DNA of 64,000 nt from Pseudoxanthomonas winnipegensis (lineage in GTDB: Bacteria; Pseudomonadota; Gammaproteobacteria; Xanthomonadales; Xanthomonadaceae): assembly GCF_004283755.1 (NCBI RefSeq), contig NZ_SHMH01000005.1, positions 1-64,000 of the forward strand, in the 5' to 3' direction. The notes below the pieces were generated by a model that had not been told where the DNA came from, searched no databases, and worked only from the letters and a program-made list of their open reading frames with translations. The position numbers and the translations under genes are program-made. Below, piece by piece: positions 9,057 through 15,970 of this stretch (positions are counted from its first letter, which is position 1; each line of letters starts with the position of its first letter).

Positions 9057-10730
9057 ATGGCACTGATCGATACCCGGCATCACCAGATGTACCCGGCGCT
9101 GGATGCGGCCCAGCTGGCCACGGCGCGGCGGTTCGCCAGCGGGCCGGCGCGGCGGTTCGCGCCGGGCGAGGAGGTGTTCGCCGTCGGCGACCACCCGGCG
9201 CCGGTCTGGCTGGTGCTGGAGGGGAGCATCGTCGTGTCGCGTCGCGACGGGTTGGGCCATGAGGAGGTCATCCACGAGCACGGCGTGGGCAGCTTCACCG
9301 GCGAGGTCAGCCAGCTGGCCGGGCGTAGTTCGCTGGCCGGTGGCGTGGCCGGTGCGCAGGGCTGTACGGCCGTGCCCCTGGATGCCGCGCATCTGCGCGC
9401 CCTGCTGATCGGCGCGGCCGAGCTGGGCGAAATCGTGATGCGCGCGCTGATCCTGCGCCGCGTGGGCCTGATCGAAAGCGAGGCGGTCGGCTCGGTGCTG
9501 GTCGGCCAGCCGGGCGAGGCCGAGCTGGTGCGGCTGCAGGGCTTCCTCACCCGCAACGGCTATCCCAACACGCTGCTGGACGCGACCCAGGACGCGCAGG
9601 GCCAGGCCCTGGTCGAGCGCCTGGGCATCCACGCCGAAGAACTGCCGCTGATGATCTGTCCCAACGGCACCGTGCTCAAGCGCCCGACCAACCTGGCCGC
9701 GGCCAGCTGCCTGGGCATGACGCCGGAGCTGGATCCGGCGGTGGTCCACGACGTGGTCGTGGTCGGCGCGGGGCCGGCGGGGCTGGCGACGGCGGTCTAT
9801 GCGGCGTCCGAGGGGCTCTCGGTGCTGGTGCTGGAGCAGCGCGCCATCGGCGGGCAGGCCGGTGCGTCTTCGCGCATCGAGAACTATCTGGGCTTCCCCA
9901 CCGGCATCTCCGGCCAGGCGCTGGCCGGGCGCGCCTACAACCAGGCGCTGAAGTTCGGCGTGGAACTGGCGCTGCCGCTGGATGTGCGCACCCTGCAGTG
10001 CGAGGCCAAGGCCGAGGATCCGCATGCGCCGCTGCAGCTGAGCCTGGACAACGGCCAGGTGGTGCAGGCGCGCACGGTGGTGGTCGCTTCCGGGGCGCGC
10101 TACCGCCGGCCGGAGGTCGCGCAGCTGGCGCGCTTCGAGGGCAGCGGCGTGTCCTACTGGGCCTCCCCGATCGAGGCGCGCATGTGCGCCGGCGAGGAGA
10201 TCGCGCTGCTGGGCGGCGGCAACTCGGCCGGGCAGGCGGTGGTCTACCTGGCGCCGAAGGTGAAGAAGCTGCATCTGGTCATCCGCGGCAAGAGCCTGGA
10301 GGCGTCGATGTCCAGCTACCTGATCGAACGCATCCAGGCGCTGCCCAACGTGGAGCTGCACACCAATACCGAGCTGCTGTCGCTGGAGGCCGACGATCAT
10401 GGCGCGCTGTCCGGTGCGACCTATCGCGATCGCACGAGCGGCCAGTCGCACCGTTGCTCGCTGCGGCATCTGTTCCTGTTCATCGGCGCCGACCCCAATA
10501 CCGATTGGCTCAAGGGCTGCGTGACGCTGGACCCGGCCGGCTTCGTGGTCACCGGTGCCAACGGCGCGGCCTTGCTGGAGACCGACCGGCCCGGCGTGTT
10601 CGCCATCGGCGATGTGCGCGCCGGTTCGGTCAAGCGCGTGGCCGCCGCGGTGGGCGAGGGGGCGGCCGTGGTCGCGCAGATCCATCAATACCTGGCGGCC
10701 CTGGAGCCGCGTCCTGCCGCAGAGCCCTGA
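9057..10730 (+). CDS. Cyclic-nucleotide-binding domain fused to a thioredoxin-reductase-like flavoprotein
   Basis: This 557-residue fusion has an N-terminal cNMP-binding/CRP-like beta-roll at about residues 30-140 (FAPGEEVFAVGDHPAPVWLV, then a SFTGEVSQLAGR phosphate-cassette-like loop). A thioredoxin-like linker follows at about 145-220 (GFLTRNGYPNTLLD, LPLMICPNGTVL), then a two-Rossmann flavoprotein domain. FAD is bound by VVVGAGPAGLA near 237 and NADPH by ALLGGGNSAGQA near 385; the late FAD motif is GVFAIGDVRAGSVKRVAAAVGE. The redox CxxC of true thioredoxin reductases is absent: the site reads YWASPIEARMC. It is therefore probably not a thioredoxin reductase but a related NAD(P)H oxidoreductase controlled by a nucleotide or other ligand. 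The gene is followed after 10 bases by a UBP zinc-finger gene, a recurrent pairing in bacteria. Confidence 0.9.
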   Translation: MALIDTRHHQMYPALDAAQLATARRFASGPARRFAPGEEVFAVGDHPAPVWLVLEGSIVVSRRDGLGHEEVIHEHGVGSFTGEVSQLAGRSSLAGGVAGAQGCTAVPLDAAHLRALLIGAAELGEIVMRALILRRVGLIESEAVGSVLVGQPGEAELVRLQGFLTRNGYPNTLLDATQDAQGQALVERLGIHAEELPLMICPNGTVLKRPTNLAAASCLGMTPELDPAVVHDVVVVGAGPAGLATAVYAASEGLSVLVLEQRAIGGQAGASSRIENYLGFPTGISGQALAGRAYNQALKFGVELALPLDVRTLQCEAKAEDPHAPLQLSLDNGQVVQARTVVVASGARYRRPEVAQLARFEGSGVSYWASPIEARMCAGEEIALLGGGNSAGQAVVYLAPKVKKLHLVIRGKSLEASMSSYLIERIQALPNVELHTNTELLSLEADDHGALSGATYRDRTSGQSHRCSLRHLFLFIGADPNTDWLKGCVTLDPAGFVVTGANGAALLETDRPGVFAIGDVRAGSVKRVAAAVGEGAAVVAQIHQYLAALEPRPAAEP

Positions 10731-10740
10731 AGGAGCCATC

Positions 10741-11043
10741 ATGTCCCGTTGCACGCATCTGCATGACATCGCCGAGGTCACGCCCAGCGCCAAGGGCTGC
10801 GAGGATTGCCTGGCCATCGGCAGCCCGTGGGTGCATCTGCGCCTGTGCCGGATCTGCGGCCACGTGGGCTGCTGCGACGATTCGCCGCACCGCCACGCCA
10901 GCGCGCATTTCCACGCCACCGGCCATCCCATCATCGAGGGCTACGACCCGCCCGAAGGCTGGGGCTGGTGCTACGTGGACAGGACCGAGGTCGATCTGCC
11001 CGATCAGACGCCGCAGCTGGGGCCGATCCCGCGCTACGTGTAG
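10741..11043 (+). CDS. UBP-type zinc-finger protein
   Basis: This 100-residue protein consists almost entirely of a zinc finger of the ubiquitin-protease (UBP/ZnF) type. Cysteine and histidine ligands are seen in CTHL, GCEDC, LRLCRICGHVGCCDDS and HRHASAHFHATGHPI. In eukaryotes this fold binds the C-terminus of free ubiquitin. Bacteria lack ubiquitin, so the ligand here is unknown. The gene follows the cNMP/flavoprotein fusion by 10 bases with AAGGAG in front of the ATG, so the two are almost certainly one operon, and the finger probably binds or modulates that enzyme or a shared partner. Confidence 0.88.
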   Translation: MSRCTHLHDIAEVTPSAKGCEDCLAIGSPWVHLRLCRICGHVGCCDDSPHRHASAHFHATGHPIIEGYDPPEGWGWCYVDRTEVDLPDQTPQLGPIPRYV

Positions 11044-11125
11044 CGCGGCCGCGGGGCGGCGGTCGAGCGATGCCGAGGCCGCCGGGTCCGGTACGATGCG
11101 GTCACCGCAGCCTGAAGGACCGTGC

Positions 11126-11764
11126 ATGTCCAGCCCGAGCGTGGTGCCCGCTTCGCCGTGGCGTCAAAGGATCGTGCGTGGCGCGCTCTGGTTCGCGGCG
11201 ATCGCGTGGGGCGTCCTGCTGGGGGCCAAGGTCTTCGACCTGGTGGTCCTGGCGGGCGCCTGGAGCGCGGCGCCGCCGGCCTCGTTGCGGCTGTTGCCCT
11301 ACGGGGCCGCGTATCCGGTCAATACCGGTGATTTCTTCATTCCGCCTTCGGCCTTGCTGCTGGTCGCCACATGGATCGCTGTCTTCGCCGGCTGGCGCAC
11401 CCCGATGCGATACCGCCGCTGGCTGCTGGCATCGGCGCTGACGATCCTGGTCGTGCTGGTCTTCACCGTGGCGTCGTTCTGGCCCATGAATGCCGCGCTC
11501 TGGGCCGTCGCCAAGGGCGCGCCCGGCGCGCTGCAGGATCAGGCAGGTATCGAGGCGCTGGTGCATGCCTGGCTGCGCAACGACTGGCTGCGCGTGATCG
11601 CCGCGACGGTGGGGTTTCTCAGCACCCTGCGTGCGATCAGCCTGCCGTTCCCCGACGCACAGGTCATGACCGGCCCCGCATCGCGCGCAAGCAGGCTCGC
11701 GTATGCGGGCTGTGTCCTCCTGCTGCTGGCGTTCGTGGCGTACTTCGTGTCCGAGCTGCTCTAG
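11126..11764 (+). CDS. DUF1772/anthrone-oxygenase-like integral membrane protein
   Basis: This 212-residue membrane protein has four predicted spans, at about residues 17-40, 72-92, 100-122 and 190-210. FWPMNAAL near residue 118 is the pattern usual in DUF1772 proteins (also called the anthrone oxygenase family). The enzymatic role of bacterial members is not established. ATG 11126 has GAAGGA about 8 bases upstream; the frame extends far back but overlaps the preceding genes. It lies 82 bases after the zinc-finger gene and may be a separate unit. Call confidence is moderate, because the family is defined by weak hydrophobic patterns. Confidence 0.65.
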   Translation: MSSPSVVPASPWRQRIVRGALWFAAIAWGVLLGAKVFDLVVLAGAWSAAPPASLRLLPYGAAYPVNTGDFFIPPSALLLVATWIAVFAGWRTPMRYRRWLLASALTILVVLVFTVASFWPMNAALWAVAKGAPGALQDQAGIEALVHAWLRNDWLRVIAATVGFLSTLRAISLPFPDAQVMTGPASRASRLAYAGCVLLLLAFVAYFVSELL

Positions 11765-11819
11765 CGGTCTCACACGCTGAGATGGGCGCGTGGCAGGCTG
11801 GTGCGGTGAGGCAGGTTCC

Positions 11820-13199
11820 ATGACCCGACGCGGCGGCAGCGCCGATCTTCCCCTGCATGGCGGGCGCGTACCGGCGTGGCTGGGCCAGCGCATGACCCGG
11901 CTGGGTGCGGTGATGTGCCAGGCCATCGTCCACAGCTATGGGCGCGACGAGCTGCTGCGGCGGCTGGCCCATCCGTTCTGGTTCCAGTCCTTCGGCGCGG
12001 TGATGGGCATGGACTGGCATTCCTCTGGCATCACCACCAGCGTGATCGGCGCGCTCAAGCGTGGGCTGACGCCGCTGTCGGGCGAGCTGGGCATCCATGT
12101 CTGCGGCGGGCGCGGCCGGCATTCGCGCGCCACGCCCGACGAGCTGCTGGCGGTGGGTGAGCGCACCGGCGTGGACGGCGCGGCGCTGGCGCGCGCCAGC
12201 CGGCTGGTGGCCAAGGTGGACAGCGCGGCGGTGCAGGACGGGTTCGACCTGTACCTGCACGGTTTCATCGTCGGCGACGACGGCCAGTGGGTGGTGGTGC
12301 AGCAGGGCATGAACACCGCCAGCAGGCAGGCGCGTCGCTATCACTGGCTGTCCGAAGGGCTGAAGGACTTCGTCGATGCGCCGCATGCGGCCATCGAGGG
12401 CCCACGCCAGGGCGCGATCGTCAACCTGGCCGATCGCCGCGCGGCCGGCGCGCGGGCGGCGCAGGTCTCGCTGCTGCAGACGTTGGGCCCGCAGGAGATC
12501 GCGCGCGAATACGGGCGCCTGGCGACGCCGACGGCGGCGACGGCCAAGCGCTTGGCCCGCGCGCGGACCGAGGCCGCCTGGCCCGTCACCGGCGACCTGT
12601 TCGCCGAGCCGGCGGCGGAGGCCCCCGGTCCGCAGGCCTGGAATCCGGCCTCGCAGCCGCATCTGTTGCTGCCGGACCATCACGATGTGCGCGCGCAGGA
12701 CATCGTCCTGCGCCGGCTGCACGGCAGCCTGGCCGCGGCGGCCGAGCAGGGGCCGAAGGATTTCACCGCGTTGTTGCAGGTGCCCGGCGTGGGCGCGCGC
12801 ACCGTGCGCTCGCTGGCGATGGTGGCCGAGGTGCTGCACGGCACGCCGTGCCGCTTCAGCGATCCTGCGCGGTTCTCGCTGGCCCATGGCGGCAAGGACC
12901 GGCATCCCTTTCCGGTGCCGACCCAGGTGCTGGACCACACCATCGGCGTGCTCAAGACCGCCGTGCGCCAGGCCCGGCTGGGCAACGAGGAAAAGCTCGA
13001 GGCGATCCGCCGCCTGGATGCGCAGGCGCGGCAGCTGGAGGCGCAGGCCGAAGGTCCGTCGCTGGAGGCGTACCTGGAAGAGGAGCGCCGCCAGTCGCAT
13101 CGCTACGCCGGGCGCAGCGTGTTCGGCTGGGAGCCGGCGCCGGATGAGGCGGCCGGAGTTCCTCCCGCGCCGGCCGCCCCGCAGCGCGCCGCATCATGA
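11820..13199 (+). CDS. DUF763-family protein with a helix-hairpin-helix-like segment
   Basis: The 459-residue protein matches the DUF763 family found in archaea and some bacteria, including xanthomonads, with no proven function. The N-terminal half contains the conserved RRGGSADLPLHGGRVPAWL, HPFWFQSFGAVMGMDWHSSG and GIHVCGGRGRHSRATPDEL blocks, and then DLYLHGFIV with WVVVQQGMN. Around residues 315-335, LLQVPGVGARTVRSLAMVAE reads as a helix-hairpin-helix DNA-binding motif, and the following RFSLAHGGKDRHPFPVP block is also family-typical. This supports a role on DNA, which is inference. It overlaps the next gene by four bases (ATGA), implying coupled translation with a GIY-YIG-like protein. ATG 11820 is used; an in-frame start lies 30 bases upstream. 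Confidence 0.85.
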   Translation: MTRRGGSADLPLHGGRVPAWLGQRMTRLGAVMCQAIVHSYGRDELLRRLAHPFWFQSFGAVMGMDWHSSGITTSVIGALKRGLTPLSGELGIHVCGGRGRHSRATPDELLAVGERTGVDGAALARASRLVAKVDSAAVQDGFDLYLHGFIVGDDGQWVVVQQGMNTASRQARRYHWLSEGLKDFVDAPHAAIEGPRQGAIVNLADRRAAGARAAQVSLLQTLGPQEIAREYGRLATPTAATAKRLARARTEAAWPVTGDLFAEPAAEAPGPQAWNPASQPHLLLPDHHDVRAQDIVLRRLHGSLAAAAEQGPKDFTALLQVPGVGARTVRSLAMVAEVLHGTPCRFSDPARFSLAHGGKDRHPFPVPTQVLDHTIGVLKTAVRQARLGNEEKLEAIRRLDAQARQLEAQAEGPSLEAYLEEERRQSHRYAGRSVFGWEPAPDEAAGVPPAPAAPQRAAS

Positions 13200-13780
13200 G
13201 CCGCGCCGCCGAGGCGGCGGTCCCGATCGACGGGCGCTGCTTCACCTATGTCTTTCCGTGCGCCTGGGAGGACTTCTGCAAGATCGGGTTCTCGCGCGAT
13301 CCGCTGGGGCGGATCGGCGCGCTGCATCCGCGCTGGTTCGAGTTCTTCGACCTGCACAGCGGCGTGCTGATCGAGACCGAGACCGTCCGCGATGCCCGCG
13401 ACCTGGAACTGCGGCTGCGCGGGCCGCTGCGTGCCCATCGCGCCCCGATGCCGCTGACCATCCGCGATGCGGCCGGCGGCCAGACCGAGTGGTTCCGCGG
13501 CGTGGCCGCGCCGCTGGCCACGCATGTGGCCGAGCTGGCGCAGGGCGGTTATCGCGTGCTGCCGCTGCACGGCTGGCTGCGGGCGGCGGCCCTGTCGCGG
13601 ATCGACCGGCTCTACGACTGGGCCGATGCCCAGCTCAGCGTCGAGGAACGCGAGGGCCTGATCGCCCGCACGCCGGCCGGGCGGGCGCTGGGCGATGTGC
13701 TGGACGGCTATCGCAGCCTGGACATCGATCTCACCGATCAGCTGTCGCCGGTGATTGCGCGCTGGTACGGCAAGGTCTGA
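13196..13780 (+). CDS. GIY-YIG-like (T5orf172/MUG113-type) protein
   Basis: The 194-residue protein has near its N-terminus FTYVFPCAWEDFCKIGFS followed by RDPLGRI, the strand-strand-arginine pattern of the T5orf172/MUG113 branch of the GIY-YIG nuclease superfamily, with TEWFRG near residue 95 as the conserved end of the domain. The rest is helical. Whether it cuts DNA is unknown; the branch includes both nucleases and apparently inactive members. It starts inside the stop of the DUF763 gene, so the two products are likely made together and act on the same substrate. Confidence 0.72.
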   Translation: MSRAAEAAVPIDGRCFTYVFPCAWEDFCKIGFSRDPLGRIGALHPRWFEFFDLHSGVLIETETVRDARDLELRLRGPLRAHRAPMPLTIRDAAGGQTEWFRGVAAPLATHVAELAQGGYRVLPLHGWLRAAALSRIDRLYDWADAQLSVEEREGLIARTPAGRALGDVLDGYRSLDIDLTDQLSPVIARWYGKV

Positions 13781-13841
13781 GGTCGGCGAGTGCCGGTCAG
13801 CGGGCCGGGCCGGGCCGCGGCTCACGCGCGAGCAAGGGCGT

Positions 13842-15314
13842 TTGAGCGAAAATCACCGCTCCCGCTGTCGCCCCACCGGTCCATTGAAGCCCGAACGCCT
13901 GCTGCCGCTGATCGTCGCCACCGCCTTGTTCATCGAGAACATGGACTCCACGGCGATCACCACCTCGCTGCCGGCGATCGCCACGGACTTGGGCGTGGAG
14001 CCGGTGGCGCTGAAGCTGGCCCTGACCACCTACCTGCTGGCGCTGGCGGTGTTCATCCCGATCAGCGGCTGGGTCGCCGACCGCTTCGGCGCGCGGCCGA
14101 CCTTCATGACGGCCATCGCGGTGTTCCTGCTCGGCTCGCTGGGCTGCGCGGCCTCGACTTCGCTGGAATGGATGGTCGCCGCGCGCTTCGTCCAGGGCAT
14201 GGGCGGGGCGATGATGGTGCCGGTCGGGCGGCTGGTGCTGTTGCGCAGCGTGGCCAAGGCCGAGCTGGTGCGGGCGCTGAGCTGGCTGACCATCCCCGCG
14301 CTGCTGGGGCCGATCCTGGGCCCGCTGCTGGGCGGTCTGATCACCACCTACAGCCACTGGCGTTTCATCTTCCTGATCAATCTGCCGATCGGCGCGCTGG
14401 GCATGTGGCTGGCGTGGCGGCATATCCCGCTGCTCAAGGAGCCGGTGCAGCCGCTGGACTGGACGGGCTTCGCGCTGTCGGGCGTCGGGCTGGCGCTGAC
14501 GATGTTCGGGCTGGCCACGCTGGGGCGGCACATGGTCAATATCGGCCTGGCGCTGGGATGCGTGGCGGTGGGCGCGGCGGTGATGGGCGTCTACCTGTGG
14601 CATGCGCGCCGGGTCGCGCATCCGCTGATCGATCTGAGCCTGCTGCAGCTGCCCACCTACCGCATCGGCGTGCTGGGCGGGTCGGTGTTCCGCATCGGCA
14701 TCGGTGCGATCCCGTTCCTGCTGCCGCTGATGCTGCAGCTGGGCTTCGGTCTCAATCCGCTCCAGTCCGGTGCGATCACCTTTACCTCGGCGGCCGGCGC
14801 GATGTTCATGAAGACGCTGGCGGCGCGCATCCTCAAGCGCTATGGCTTCCGTAAGGTGATGGTGTTCAACGCGGTGGCGGCGTCGCTGATGCTGGCGACT
14901 TATGGCTTCTTCCGGCCGGGGACGCCGTATCTGCTGATGGTGACGCTGCTGCTGGTCGGCGGCTGTTTCCGCTCGCTGCAGTTCACCAGCCTCAACGCGA
15001 TCATCTATTCGGAAGTGGATCAGGCGCGCATGGGGCAGGCGACCAGCCTGGCGGCGATGATCCAGCAGATCTCGCTGGCCCTGGGCGTGACGGTCGGCGG
15101 CTATGCGCTCAGCCTGGCCAGCCTGGCCACCGGTCAGCCGACCGGGGTGCCGATCAACTTCACCTTTGCCTTCCTCACCATCGGCCTGATCTCGGCCAGC
15201 TCGGTGATCGCCATGCGCAAGCTGGCGCCCGACGCCGGCGCGGAGATGGCCGGCCGCGCCAAGCCGGGCGAGGAAGTGCACGAGCCCAAGGTCGTTGCGC
15301 GGCCGGGGACCTGA
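13842..15314 (+). CDS. MFS transporter, DHA2 (EmrB/QacA-like) drug:H+ antiporter family
   Basis: This inner-membrane carrier of about 490 residues has 14 predicted spans. DHA2 marks are FIENMDSTAITTSLPAIA in span 1, GWVADRFGARPTF (the motif A loop between spans 2 and 3), and GPILGPLLGGLITTYSHWRF (motif C, antiporter signature) near span 5. It is likely to expel hydrophobic compounds with proton import. No membrane-fusion partner is adjacent, unlike the second DHA2 gene at 49971. The start is uncertain: TTG 13842 follows AAGGG, and TTG 13884 would give a protein shorter by 14 residues. It begins 61 bases after the GIY-YIG-like gene and could be cotranscribed. Confidence 0.85.
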   Translation: MSENHRSRCRPTGPLKPERLLPLIVATALFIENMDSTAITTSLPAIATDLGVEPVALKLALTTYLLALAVFIPISGWVADRFGARPTFMTAIAVFLLGSLGCAASTSLEWMVAARFVQGMGGAMMVPVGRLVLLRSVAKAELVRALSWLTIPALLGPILGPLLGGLITTYSHWRFIFLINLPIGALGMWLAWRHIPLLKEPVQPLDWTGFALSGVGLALTMFGLATLGRHMVNIGLALGCVAVGAAVMGVYLWHARRVAHPLIDLSLLQLPTYRIGVLGGSVFRIGIGAIPFLLPLMLQLGFGLNPLQSGAITFTSAAGAMFMKTLAARILKRYGFRKVMVFNAVAASLMLATYGFFRPGTPYLLMVTLLLVGGCFRSLQFTSLNAIIYSEVDQARMGQATSLAAMIQQISLALGVTVGGYALSLASLATGQPTGVPINFTFAFLTIGLISASSVIAMRKLAPDAGAEMAGRAKPGEEVHEPKVVARPGT

Positions 15315-15366
15315 GTCGACGAAGGTTCTTGGCCTGATCTTGGATCACGCTGCGATGGACCGTGAT

Positions 15367-15540
15367 GCGTGGGCGTCTTCACTTCGGAACGGCAGCGGTC
15401 CGGCAGGCGGTGTCCGCTTTTCCCTTCATCAGGGCATCCTGCCCTGAGTCGGGCGCTCGGCGTCCTGCCTCGCTAGGCGCGGCCACCGCCCGCCGGCCCG
15501 CTGCCGCGCGCGTTGAGCACATGGGCTTCGGCTCAAAGAT
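15367..15540. repeat. Dispersed repeat, copy A (~170 bp; copy B at 56154-56328)
   Basis: The two copies share long identical blocks such as GGCAGCGGTCCGG and GGCCACCGCCCGCCGGCCCG over about 170 bases. On the minus strand both can be read in one frame as related peptides ([29 protein letters not shown]). The element may therefore be a decayed or very small coding unit rather than a simple repeat. Confidence 0.75.
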
Positions 15541-15580
15541 GGACCGCGGCGGCGCGCCTGGTGCTCGCCGGCTCCCACTT

Positions 15581-15655
15581 GTAGAGCGGAGCTTGCTCCG
15601 CTGGGGCTTTCCCTGCGAACCGAACGAAGAGCAGCGGAGCAAGCTCCGCTCTGCA
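15581..15655. repeat. BIME-like pair of inverted REP units
   Basis: REP palindromes at 15581 and 15632 stand in opposite orientation, separated by a 27-base spacer with AACCGAACGAAG. The second ends CTCTGC instead of CTCTAC. The same layout recurs at 28231 and 53121. The surrounding 15541-15815 has no gene. Confidence 0.85.
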
Positions 15656-15817
15656 ACGAGGCTGCGATCTGAGAGACAGCTGCTCGCAGCGCAGCATGAA
15701 ACCCACTCAGGCCTTTTCCATCCAGACGCCGGCCTTCCAGGAATCAGCGAGCCGAGGCGCCGCGCCCTGCCGGCCCGCCACCCCTCCCAAGAAGCTCGAC
15801 ACGCGCATGCGCCAATC

Positions 15818-15930
15818 GATCAGTCGAGAGAAGCGACAAAAATGGGCTGCGGTCCATCAGTCGAGAGAAGCAGCAAAAGAAGGGCGCCGGTCCATCAGTC
15901 CAGAGAAGCAACAAAAAAGGGCGCCGGATG
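15818..15930. repeat. Three tandem ~38-bp repeats copying the edge of the terminator
   Basis: Copies start at 15818, 15855 and 15893, each with ATCAGTC(G/C)AGAGAAGC followed by an A-rich run and GGGC. The third copy runs directly into the terminator stem of the TonB receptor gene, so the T tract and left stem base have been duplicated outward. Confidence 0.75.
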
Positions 15931-15946
15931 CGATCCGGCGCCCTTG
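15911..15946 (-). terminator. Terminator of the TonB-dependent receptor gene
   Basis: Read on the minus strand, AAGGGCGCCGG-ATCGCAT-CCGGCGCCC is followed by TTTTTT. It lies 25 bases after the stop codon of the receptor gene. Confidence 0.9.
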
Positions 15947-15970
15947 CTTCATCTTCTCAGGCGAGCCGGG

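Noticed and set aside
9057-10730. Annotation as a true thioredoxin reductase
   Set aside because: The CxxC redox pair is missing at the expected position between the two nucleotide-binding domains.
8481-10934. 817-codon open frame on the minus strand opposite the cNMP/flavoprotein fusion
   Set aside because: It is composed of antisense codons of the fusion gene plus translated REP units; there is no homology or ribosome-binding site.
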